Shown: positions 57,032 through 64,000 of the stretch, piece after piece
How the letters are laid out: each line of letters starts with the position of its first letter
Numbering within the stretch: position 1 is the first letter of the stretch
Assembly: GCF_904846645.1 (NCBI RefSeq)
Contig: NZ_CAJHBO010000006.1
Span: forward strand, 1 to 64,000
Source: Psychrobacter sp. Pi2-1
GTDB taxonomy: Bacteria > Pseudomonadota > Gammaproteobacteria > Pseudomonadales > Moraxellaceae
Length of the DNA stretch: 64,000 bases
Direction of reading: 5' to 3'
Position numbers and translations under genes: made by a program
The notes under the pieces: model-generated
What the model was told of the DNA's origin: nothing
Databases searched by the model: none
Seen by the model: only the letters and a program-made list of their open reading frames with translations

Positions 57032-57310
57032 TTATAGCGTGAAGGGTTTAAAACAGCGCTGACAAAGGTAGTTTTGCTGAGGGATTGTGATCAGCGGCGT
57101 TTGTGCGCGGCGCGTTGCTACGCTAACAGCAGAGGCAATCGCGGTGGCTGTGATCACACCAATGGCAGGATTGACTTTGTAGTATTTACAAATGCTCACA
57201 CCAAGGCTTGTCAGCGTTGCTTGAGAGCACAACTGCTCGAATATTGATGAGACGGGATTAGATTGACTGATTACATCGGATGAGTGACAGTAAGGGCAAA
57301 TAGGTTTCAT
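57032..57310 (-). CDS. Small zinc-ribbon protein with hydrophobic centre
   Basis: A 92-residue protein. CPYCHSS at the N-terminus and CQRCFKPF at the C-terminus make a split Cys4 zinc ribbon. The middle (GVITATAIASAVSVA) is rich in small residues and could be a membrane-associated helix. ATG 57310 is chosen for its AAGGAG; the frame opens at 57334. I know no defined function; similar proteins accompany DUF932 genes on mobile elements. Confidence 0.65.
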   Translation of the reverse strand: MKPICPYCHSSDVISQSNPVSSIFEQLCSQATLTSLGVSICKYYKVNPAIGVITATAIASAVSVATRRAQTPLITIPQQNYLCQRCFKPFTL

Positions 57311-57332
57311 AGGATCTCCTTGAGAGTGGCGC

Positions 57333-57362
57333 ATAAAAAAGGCCTGCTATAAAGCAGACCTT
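57333..57362 (-). terminator. Terminator of the Gp2-like gene
   Basis: The arms AAGGCCTGCT and AGCAGACCTT pair fully on the minus strand (one G-U), with an A-run on the left. It lies about 125 bp after the Gp2-like stop. Confidence 0.8.
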
Positions 57363-57486
57363 GATTAGACGTTTAGGGTTAGATTGATGAGGAAGCAATA
57401 GCTCCTTATCTCATGGGGATACTATATATCTGTAATTATTTTGCTATGAGATACGCCCACGCGTTTTAGGTGTATTGACCATTGAC

Positions 57487-58377
57487 CTAGCTAGAAGGCA
57501 TGCTTTGCCCAAAGGTATTCATATTGGGTACAGACACCTTAAGACGTTGATAGCTACCATCACGCTTATCAGGACGGGTTAAATACAAGGCAGCTTCAAC
57601 CGCATTCTCAACTTCTTGCATGTTGTTACGATGGATCATCCCGATACCAAGTTTGCCGTAGCGTGCAAGACCTTCCTTATATTCTTTAGTGTTTAAGATA
57701 AAGCAGTAGCCAACGCCTTCAGTAATAGCTTGCCATTTTTGTCCAACTTGATCAGCCAAATAACTGTCCTTGTAATGTTTTGAACCATCAAAGATCAATA
57801 GTAGATGACAGTGAAATCCACCATTGTCTTCACCCTGTTCTAATGACCAAGCATGGCTAAGCAAATGCGTAAAACAAGTATCGCCATTATGAATGGCGTC
57901 TCTTAATTTTTTCATATGAAAATCAAAATCACGAATGGTAATGTGATGGCTAAGTTCTTGGATGTATTTTAAATCTACTCTGACAAACAACAATCTTGGG
58001 TAATTTAAAATCAGGCTTCTGATATTAGACTCTAAGCTTTTGCAGTTTTGATTACTTTGATAACGCCACGCACTATAATCCTTCTTAATCCCCTTTTCAC
58101 AGCTTGACAGTAAATTAATAAACTGCTCTGTTTTTTCACCATCCCAAAAGACATTGTAAGGATAATCGTTACCAATAATCATATTGGTGGTTTCTATAAA
58201 TGCTTGGATGGGTTTTGAGTATCTGTCTTCAGAATTAAGGCTGATCATGAACGAGTAATAGAACTCGTTCAACTGACTTTTGATATGTTGAAAAATAATC
58301 GTACCGAACAGTACATCTCTAACCAGTCTGTCGACGTTAGAGATAAGTTGAGACTGATTAACAGGTGAATAGATCAT
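57487..58377 (-). CDS. Inovirus Gp2/YagK-YfjJ-family replication-type protein
   Basis: A 296-residue protein of the inovirus Gp2 (YagK/YfjJ C-terminal) family. The segment NGGFHCHLLLIFDG has the His-x-His pattern of HUH-type nucleases, and YFHMKKLRDAI-like DFDFHMKKLRD and VENAVEAALYLTRPD are typical. Such proteins are thought to start rolling-circle replication of small elements or satellites; for this copy that is inferred. A 12-bp inverted repeat lies directly upstream. Confidence 0.8.
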   Translation of the reverse strand: MIYSPVNQSQLISNVDRLVRDVLFGTIIFQHIKSQLNEFYYSFMISLNSEDRYSKPIQAFIETTNMIIGNDYPYNVFWDGEKTEQFINLLSSCEKGIKKDYSAWRYQSNQNCKSLESNIRSLILNYPRLLFVRVDLKYIQELSHHITIRDFDFHMKKLRDAIHNGDTCFTHLLSHAWSLEQGEDNGGFHCHLLLIFDGSKHYKDSYLADQVGQKWQAITEGVGYCFILNTKEYKEGLARYGKLGIGMIHRNNMQEVENAVEAALYLTRPDKRDGSYQRLKVSVPNMNTFGQSMPSS

Positions 58378-58766
58378 GGCTTGTTTTCCTATGAATATAA
58401 AGTTGAATGGGTGCTACATATATTCATAGGGCTGTATATTTTTTTACTGTTCAGTGCGGATAGCATCCGCCTTAGTTAAGTAGTACTTAATGTGAGTTAT
58501 ATTATAGTACCAACAATTTGAGGGTATACAGATCGCAGTTTTATGCAAGCCACGCTTAGGTTTATGAAAAATACAATACAGCAAATCACTGTGTTTTAAC
58601 AAAGATGACGAGGATGGAGTTAGCTGATAGAATATTTCTAAAATCTCTAGTGATAGATGGTTTTATAGTATATATTTGCTGGTATAACATACATCCATAC
58701 TAACGATAAAATGACGGTTTTATGATGTAATACTGATGATATAATTTAACTCATGATGAAGAGACA
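58378..58766. other. Divergent intergenic region before the AT-rich gene
   Basis: About 390 bp with promoters for the Gp2-like gene (left) and the unknown gene (right). Apart from the inverted repeat at 58388-58430 I see no defined element. Confidence 0.5.
58388..58447 (-). promoter_or_regulatory. 12-bp inverted repeat and AT tract upstream of the Gp2-like gene
   Basis: CCTATGAATATA (58388-58399) and TATATTCATAGG (58419-58430) are perfect inverted arms. Just upstream on the minus strand is GTAAAAAAATATA (58435-58447), the same 13-mer as before alpA. The likely picture is a promoter followed by an operator or leader hairpin. Confidence 0.55.
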
Positions 58767-60035
58767 ATGATGCAACCAACTGTAGATTATAATGATAATC
58801 ATTCAACAATAGGAAAAATAGTTAAGTGTTCCAATGAATATGAAACTTACTGGCATATATATAACTATAGAATGAGTTATGAAGGGTTTAAATATCCAGT
58901 GTCTAGAGAACCTAAATTTTATAAAGATATCTTGATTGAGTTACTGGAGAACTCAGGTAAAAGTAAAAGAGAGATCGAAGCTCTGCTGAAGAATACTCCA
59001 CGCATTTTGACCCCTTTTGAGTACGTCGGTTGGTTTTACAAAGATGACAGAGCTTCGCTATGGTTAAAAATAGTTTGTAATAGATTTACAAACAGCATGC
59101 CTCCAATCAGTAATAAAATTGATATTAGAAATTTTTTACATGACTTGATATACAATTCAAACATAGTTATAAGGAAAAATGCTATAAATTTTATAGGTCC
59201 AGTTTATAAACAAAGAAAACTAGATAGCATAGAGTCTTTTAAAAGACTAGAAAAAATTTACATGCAATCAAGAATAGATAAAAGATCGGTAGCGTTTTTA
59301 CGTGACAATAAAAATGTAGAGCATGCGTATAACTATATAAAAGATAAGATACCGATCATATCTATATTGAAATACACCCAAGACATTAGCTTTGATTCAA
59401 CAAGCGATAAGTCGAATTACATTCTAGCGGTTCTTGATTACTGGAATTTTGAGAAACTATGGGGTAGCAACAATCTTGCGCAATTAAATGGCAAAGGTGA
59501 TGAGCAAACAAGAGAAGAGTTTATAAAGAAAGTAAAAGATGCTTGTAACTCGAAAAATTCTCGTGATAGGGCTAAGAAACTTAAACAGACTGGCTTAGAG
59601 CTGACGAAACAAAATAAAGAGAACCTAAGATATCTTGCTAAGAGTCATGGCAAGACACAACAAGATATCTTAAATGATTTGGTTGGTTTAGCTTATAATC
59701 AGACACGAAATCAAGAAATTCAACTAAACTCATCCTTTCCTAATCAAGATGCTTTTTTCGATAGCATTCCTCAAACGCAGCCTTCTAGCTCGCAAAAGGA
59801 AGATAAGTCAATTCCAAAAGGCAACATGTTGAATGACTATAAAGAGGAGCCGAGTCGCTCGTATAATACAGACTCTCCTATTACGTCAGTATGCGATAAT
59901 GAGAAACTACCGACTGTCACCCTTACACCCAAACAGGAAGCTATTTCACTACAAACATTTCTTCCTGAAGAAAATTATGGAAAACAAATTGAAGATGCAA
60001 GTAATGTCAATACAGACAGCTACCATAAGTTATAA
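58767..60035 (+). CDS. Uncharacterised AT-rich island protein with possible RHH segment
   Basis: A 422-residue protein I do not recognise. Residues 1-230 are rich in Tyr, Asn, Lys and Ile with no motif I can name. Residues about 275-320 (LTKQNKENLRYLAKSHGKTQQDILNDL) look like a ribbon-helix-helix DNA-binding unit. The C-terminal 100 residues are Ser/Gln/Thr-rich and probably disordered. Codon use is much more AT-rich than its neighbours, suggesting separate origin. It is the last gene before attR, a usual place for cargo. Start: ATG 58767 or 58770. Confidence 0.6.
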   Translation: MMQPTVDYNDNHSTIGKIVKCSNEYETYWHIYNYRMSYEGFKYPVSREPKFYKDILIELLENSGKSKREIEALLKNTPRILTPFEYVGWFYKDDRASLWLKIVCNRFTNSMPPISNKIDIRNFLHDLIYNSNIVIRKNAINFIGPVYKQRKLDSIESFKRLEKIYMQSRIDKRSVAFLRDNKNVEHAYNYIKDKIPIISILKYTQDISFDSTSDKSNYILAVLDYWNFEKLWGSNNLAQLNGKGDEQTREEFIKKVKDACNSKNSRDRAKKLKQTGLELTKQNKENLRYLAKSHGKTQQDILNDLVGLAYNQTRNQEIQLNSSFPNQDAFFDSIPQTQPSSSQKEDKSIPKGNMLNDYKEEPSRSYNTDSPITSVCDNEKLPTVTLTPKQEAISLQTFLPEENYGKQIEDASNVNTDSYHKL

Positions 60036-60133
60036 CTCAAAATAGGGGTAAGTCTTCTAGCTTGCATAAAATCAAGGTACAATACACTTATTGAACATTC
60101 ATCTTTGATCCAAGATTTTGAAATCAGCACTCT

Positions 60134-60153
60134 ATGTACACTATGGTGTACAC
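60134..60153. repeat. TGTACAC repeats at island right end
   Basis: ATGTACACT (60134-60142) and GTGTACACC (60146-60154) lie about 60 bp inside attR, matching the motif repeated near attL (33814-33850). Candidate integrase arm sites. Confidence 0.45.
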
Positions 60154-60212
60154 CTAAATTTATTAAAAATAATTTTTCATTTAATATCAACAACTTAATT
60201 ACTATACACCGT

Positions 60213-60232
60213 TCCGGCTCCGGGTACCATTA
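60213..60232 (+). repeat. attR core of the genomic island
   Basis: An exact 20-bp copy of the tRNA-Leu end (33685-33704) without the rest of the tRNA. Similarity with the sequence after attL continues, at lower identity, to about 60347. Confidence 0.9.
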
Positions 60233-60250
60233 CATAGTCCTATACTATCT

Positions 60251-60276
60251 TATAGAACAACAAAGCCCCTGATATC
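60251..60276 (+). terminator. Original tRNA-Leu terminator, displaced by the island
   Basis: The hairpin CAAAGCCCCTGA with TCAGGGGCTTTG is identical to that at 33734-33759. It now follows only a tRNA fragment. Confidence 0.8.
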
Positions 60277-60501
60277 AGGGGCTTTGTTGTATCTGGCGTT
60301 CTATACTGTCCTGATCTATCTACTCCAATCCATGCATCTGATGTACATTAACCTCTCAGTGCTCATTTATGATAATAATGACAAGTGATATAGATGACGA
60401 GCATCTCGAACGCTCTATACCACTATTCTTAGAGAAATCTAACTAGATTACAAACTTGGTTTTGCAGGTAGCATCATCAATTTTTGTTTTTAACAGCCAA
60501 A

Positions 60502-62130
60502 TCAGCTATTTAACAATACGTTGCCATAGTCATCACGCAGGTCTTTTTTGACCATTTTCCCAGCGCCATTTAGTACGATATTATCTACAAATATGACCTT
60601 ATCGGGTATTTGCCAGCTGGCAATTTTACCTTCGTAAAAGCTCAGTACTTGCGACTCATCGATTTCTGAATCTGGCTCCTTCACCACAATTAGTACTGGA
60701 CGTTCGCTCCATTTTTTATGCTTTGCAGCAATAGCGGCTGCCATTCTTATCTGCGGATGGGCGACTGCAATGTTCTCTAGCTCTACTGACGATATCCACT
60801 CACCACCAGATTTAATCAAATCTTTTGAGCGATCCCGAATATTCATATAGCCATCGGCATCAATGGTTGCGATATCCCCTGTGTCGAACCAACCGTCTTC
60901 AGTTATCGCATCAGGATTTTCTGTGTAATAATCGTTGATGATCCAGTGTCCTTTGATCTGTAGACGACCTTGAGACATACCATCTTCTTCAACTTGCTGT
61001 AGCGGCTCGTCAGTATCTATGAGACGTAGCTGAACGCCGTAGGGTGGACGACCTTGAGAGTTACGCAACTCATTAATCTCATCTTTACTCAGCGATTTAT
61101 GCTTGGCTTTTATTTGATTCATCGTTCCAAGTGGGCTGGTTTCTGTCATGCCCCAACCATGCACCGCATCACAATTAAAATCTTCTCTAAACGTTTTGAT
61201 TACCGATGGTGGACATGCGGCCCCTCCGACAATAGTACGCGTCATGCTATCCAGCTTGCTACCTCTGGCTTTGGCAGCGGTCAATAGACTTTGCCAAATT
61301 GTTGGAACCCCTAGAGCAACTGTGACATGACAATCATCGATAAGAGATACCAGACTATCACCATCGAGATTTGGACCAGGAAGTATGAGAGAGCAACCAG
61401 TCAAGGCAGCCGCGTAAGGTGTGCCCCACGCATTGACATGGAACATCGGTACCACGGGTAACAAAACATCTTGTGCAGAGAGAGCGGAGACATCAGGCAT
61501 GCACAATGCCATCGCATGTAGCACAGAAGAGCGATGCGTATATAAAATCCCTTTAGGGTTACCGGTAGTTCCGGATGTGTAGCATAAAGAGCTGGCTGTT
61601 GCTTCATCGAATTGAGGCCAGTCAAAGTCAGTCGAGTTTTCTGCTAATAGCTCATCAAAGAACAGTACATTAGGTAGTTTTTCGACAATACTATCATCTC
61701 GATCACTTAGACAAATGAAGTGTTCAACACCTTTTATATGCTCTTTGATTGCCATAATTAGCGGTAGGAAAGTAGTATCAAAAAACAGTACTCGATCATC
61801 AGCGTCATTGATAATGTAGCTAAGCTGCTCGGGGAACAAACGTGGATTGATAGTATGGCAAACCATGCCACTGCCTGAAATCGCATACCAAGCTTCTAAA
61901 TGACGACGATTATTCCAAGCCAAAGTTGCTATGCGTTCTGATGATTTAAGTCCCAGTGCAGACAACGCATTGGCCAATCGTTTTGAGTTGTCTGAGACAG
62001 TGCGCCAATTGGTATGAGTCATCTGTCCGTCGACTTCTTTGGACAAAACCGCCGTATCGCCATGATAACGGGCAGCGTGTTCGATTAGACCACTGATCAG
62101 CAATGGCTGATACATCATTTTTCCTAACAT
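60502..62130 (-). CDS. Medium/long-chain acyl-CoA synthetase (AMP-forming)
   Basis: A 542-residue adenylate-forming ligase that activates fatty acids with ATP and CoA. Motifs: the P-loop SSLCYTSGTTGNPKGILYTHRS, the GWGMTETSP acyl-adenylate motif, DGWFDTGDIATID, RDRSKDLIKSGGEWIS and the C-terminal catalytic Lys in NGAGKMVKKDL. It resembles AlkK/FadD-like medium-chain ligases that start MLGxMM. ATG 62130 fits with AGGGA upstream; 62118 and 62115 are weaker. It works with beta-oxidation; the FadL-like porins in this window would supply similar substrates. Confidence 0.9.
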   Translation of the reverse strand: MLGKMMYQPLLISGLIEHAARYHGDTAVLSKEVDGQMTHTNWRTVSDNSKRLANALSALGLKSSERIATLAWNNRRHLEAWYAISGSGMVCHTINPRLFPEQLSYIINDADDRVLFFDTTFLPLIMAIKEHIKGVEHFICLSDRDDSIVEKLPNVLFFDELLAENSTDFDWPQFDEATASSLCYTSGTTGNPKGILYTHRSSVLHAMALCMPDVSALSAQDVLLPVVPMFHVNAWGTPYAAALTGCSLILPGPNLDGDSLVSLIDDCHVTVALGVPTIWQSLLTAAKARGSKLDSMTRTIVGGAACPPSVIKTFREDFNCDAVHGWGMTETSPLGTMNQIKAKHKSLSKDEINELRNSQGRPPYGVQLRLIDTDEPLQQVEEDGMSQGRLQIKGHWIINDYYTENPDAITEDGWFDTGDIATIDADGYMNIRDRSKDLIKSGGEWISSVELENIAVAHPQIRMAAAIAAKHKKWSERPVLIVVKEPDSEIDESQVLSFYEGKIASWQIPDKVIFVDNIVLNGAGKMVKKDLRDDYGNVLLNS

Positions 62131-62388
62131 AATACATTCCCTGTAGTTATTTGAAAGTCCGCTTATTCTTGCTATTGCATCGCCTGATGCGAAAAATAGG
62201 CCTCAACTAAGAATAATCAGAATTATTCTTTAAGACAAGTTAATATTATGTTCTCCATAGACAACAAAAAATTGTGATTCAACTTCAAAGACTTGATGAT
62301 TACTCTATATAAATATTTTTTATATTCTCATCAAAAATTCATTAGCATCATGACTCGTTTAATTAACCATAAAATTTAAACAAAAAAA

Positions 62389-62416
62389 ATCCGACCACCT
62401 AAGTGATCGGATTTTT
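62389..62416 (-). terminator. Terminator of ssrA
   Basis: The arms AATCCGACCAC and GTGATCGGATT pair with one G-U only on the minus strand and have an A-run on the left. It sits just beyond the tmRNA 3' end. Confidence 0.85.
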
Positions 62417-62422
62417 AATATT

Positions 62423-62781
62423 TGGTGGAGATGGCGGGAGTTGAACCCGCGTCCGCCAGCATTACGCTCATGAATCTACATGTTTAGTTTCTGTCTTTAA
62501 ATTTAATCCGCACCGATCCGACAGTCAGGATGGATTGGACGATTCTCTACTTTTGAACCCAAGCGATTGAGACAATCCCTTGTGGCGAGCCTACATGCGG
62601 ACGCTTCAACTTAGTTAACCAACTGTAGGTGATCAGCAACTAAGTAAGCAGGGTTTAAGCTGCTAGAGCGTAAGTTTCGTCGTTTGCGACTATAACAATA
62701 TATGTTTGATTAACGAGAGGACATACACTCTCGACATGCATCATTGAGTTTCATCACCAGCGTCGAAGCCAGAACATCCCC
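62423..62781 (-). ncRNA. ssrA: Transfer-messenger RNA (tmRNA), tag ANDETYALAA
   Basis: A 359-nt tmRNA. On the minus strand it begins GGGGATGTTCTGGCTTCGAC and ends CCACCA; its acceptor arms GGGGATG and CATCTCC pair. The tag frame (62655-62687) reads ANDETYALAA then a stop, preceded by the usual resume GCA. tmRNA with SmpB frees stalled ribosomes; tagged products go to ClpXP through SspB, whose gene is at 10754. Followed by its own terminator. Confidence 0.97.
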
Positions 62782-62866
62782 AATAAGGTCGCTTATTATA
62801 TAGGAAAATCAGGCAAGTTTTCAACCTATAGTAGACTTGCATTACATTACGTTACAGCTTAATGAG

Positions 62867-63538
62867 TTAGGCCAAAACGGTATTTAACCACTGACCAATG
62901 TTTTGAATCTGCGGCATACAGACTTGATGTGCCATCGGATACGTATTGTAAGACACATTATAGTCCTTTGCCGACAATAACTGCTGGGCTTGCTCACCTA
63001 GGATGACAGGCACAACTGGATCATGAGAACCATGCTCAATCAAAATCGGCATATCTTTATTGGCAGCACTATACTCAATATTGTCATTGGTTGCTAAGTA
63101 GGTAGAGAGCGTCATCAAGCCAGCCAAACGTTTTGGATAGCCAAGTGCCACATGATACGCAACTGCCCCGCCCTGCGAAAATCCTGCGATAACGATATGC
63201 TCTGGTAACACGCCGCGCTCTATCTCACGACTGATCAAATCTTGTATCTGCTGAGCAGACTCTTCAATCTGAGCCACATCTACTTTTCGCTCTAGACTCA
63301 TCTCTATGATGTCGTACCATGCTGGCATCACCATGCCGCCATTTACTGTGACTGGGCGTTTAGGTGCATGTGGGAAGACAAAACGTACTGCCATATCATC
63401 AGCCAACCCAAGCTGCGGTACAACTGGCTCAAAATCATGACCGCTAGCACCTAAGCCATGTAGCCAAATCACTGCGCGATCTATCTTTTTTTGAGAGGGA
63501 TTGTGCTCAACGACGACTGCGTCTAAATAGTTACTCAT
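62867..63538 (-). CDS. Carboxylesterase/phospholipase (alpha/beta hydrolase)
   Basis: A 223-residue serine hydrolase of the Abhydrolase_2 family (acyl-protein thioesterase/EstB-like). It has VIWLHGLGASGHDFEPVVPQL (oxyanion region), the nucleophile elbow GFSQGG, the acid in HGSHDPVVP and catalytic His in YPMAHQVCMPQI. It should cleave carboxyl esters of small or acyl substrates in the cytoplasm. ATG 63538 is chosen for the AAGGAT ribosome site and the normal MSNYLDAVVVE start; the frame opens at 63595. Confidence 0.92.
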   Translation of the reverse strand: MSNYLDAVVVEHNPSQKKIDRAVIWLHGLGASGHDFEPVVPQLGLADDMAVRFVFPHAPKRPVTVNGGMVMPAWYDIIEMSLERKVDVAQIEESAQQIQDLISREIERGVLPEHIVIAGFSQGGAVAYHVALGYPKRLAGLMTLSTYLATNDNIEYSAANKDMPILIEHGSHDPVVPVILGEQAQQLLSAKDYNVSYNTYPMAHQVCMPQIQNIGQWLNTVLA

Positions 63539-63813
63539 AGTTATCCTTAATAATGTAGTGAGATATGCCTTAAGCATTTCTATATTTTTTGCCAAAATAA
63601 TGTGTGTGTCATTATATGGTCAATATCATCTGTTAGTTTGAGAATATGGTCAATAGTGAGGCACCAAACGGGCAATAACCAAAATGTGACCATCAAGCAC
63701 GTCATGACCTTTAGTTTTTTTTAGCAAATAGCAGCCAATAATCAAACGTTAATTTTTTAATTCCTATCCCTACGTCCGATGGGATTTTTTATAATTTTGC
63801 AGGAACATTTTAC

Positions 63814-64000
63814 ATGACAATTTCTAATAAATCAGCGCTTGAGCTGAGTAAGCAAACCCTAGCTAAAGTTAATAAGATTCATCTCACCTTACCTTTAACA
63901 CTGATCAGCTCATTATTGATAGTAGGCTGTACTACTGATAGCCGCTCAATGCTCACATCAAAAGCCCCTTTATCGACAGCGCAACCGCAATCACAGCCAC
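63814..64000 (+). CDS. Lipoprotein N-terminus (3' end outside window)
   Basis: The first 62 codons of a gene running off the window. The N-terminus is unusually long before the hydrophobic segment, and a lipobox LIVGC gives Cys 39. The mature start is TTDSRSMLTSKAPL, followed by a Gln/Pro/Ser-rich stretch. AGGAAC lies upstream of the ATG. The family cannot be judged from this part. Confidence 0.6.
   Translation, partial: MTISNKSALELSKQTLAKVNKIHLTLPLTLISSLLIVGCTTDSRSMLTSKAPLSTAQPQSQP

Larger units (their letters stand above)
33702..60232. mobile_element. Genomic island in tRNA-Leu(TAA), about 26.5 kb
   Basis: Boundaries come from the 20-bp direct repeat of the tRNA-Leu end (33685 and 60213). 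Inside are a P4-type integrase next to attL, a composite type III restriction operon, nuclease-like genes, an alkylsulfatase cargo cluster, and a mobile-element module (AlpA, RDF-like, YqaJ, DUF932, Gp2-like). No conjugation or capsid genes are seen, so it may need a helper for transfer. The right end next to attR is strongly AT-rich. Confidence 0.88.

Noticed and set aside
57403-57455. CTCAT/ATGAG pair as a third copy of the alpA-type promoter layout
   Set aside because: The arms are only 5 bp and the GTAAAAAAATATA tract is missing.
60180-60232. Second tRNA-Leu gene at the right end
   Set aside because: Only the last 17 tRNA bases are present; no anticodon or D-arm precedes them.

Overview
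The window looks like chromosome from a Psychrobacter-like member of the Moraxellaceae (Gammaproteobacteria). This rests on moderate to low GC, two OmpP1/FadL porins in tandem, the petABC-sspA-sspB order, a tmRNA whose tag reads ANDETYALAA, and the general style of the proteins. The genus call is inferred from gene content, not from an rRNA gene.

Layout. 1-420: tail of an IS256-family insertion sequence. 0.8-4.1 kb: two tandem FadL-type outer-membrane proteins. 4.3-6.8 kb: slyX and the ABC-F ATPase uup. 7.3-9.8 kb: cytochrome bc1 complex (petABC). 10.0-11.2 kb: sspA and sspB. 11.3-13.3 kb: dcd and the Fe-S carrier ATPase apbC/mrp. 13.5-17.0 kb: ketone-body operon (bdhA, scoB, scoA) headed by an atoE transporter that has lost its middle. 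An intact GntP-family permease (17.4-18.8 kb) is divergent from it. 19.3-21.4 kb: metG. 22.5-26.9 kb: TrpXYZ-like ABC importer with two tandem binding lipoproteins. 27.1-30.6 kb: FdhF/YdeP-type molybdenum oxidoreductase and fdhD. 31.3-33.2 kb: sodium/solute symporter with a 44-residue partner. Then tRNA-Cys and tRNA-Leu.

A genomic island of about 26.5 kb (33.7-60.2 kb) is inserted in the 3' end of tRNA-Leu(TAA). A P4-type integrase sits directly beside the tRNA, and a 20-bp copy of the tRNA end marks the far boundary. Three modules lie inside. First, a compact plus-strand operon (35.4-44.7 kb): a SNF2-like helicase with a PLD-like N-terminus, a DUF4391 protein, and complete type III Mod and Res subunits. 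It ends in a terminator and is followed by an unknown membrane/zinc-ribbon protein and two small nuclease-like proteins. Second, metabolic cargo (48.0-52.6 kb): an alkylsulfatase lipoprotein, a divergent AraC regulator and an unknown lipoprotein. Third, a minus-strand mobile-element module (53.3-58.4 kb): AlpA, RDF-like protein, YqaJ exonuclease, DUF932, zinc ribbon and Gp2-like replication protein, most with their own terminator. An AT-rich unknown gene closes the island.

After the island come an acyl-CoA synthetase, tmRNA (ssrA), a carboxylesterase and the start of a lipoprotein gene.

The strongest candidate for an under-described system is the four-gene composite type III restriction operon. 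Mod and Res alone would be a complete type III enzyme; the helicase and DUF4391 protein are translationally joined ahead of them and suggest an extended defence complex.
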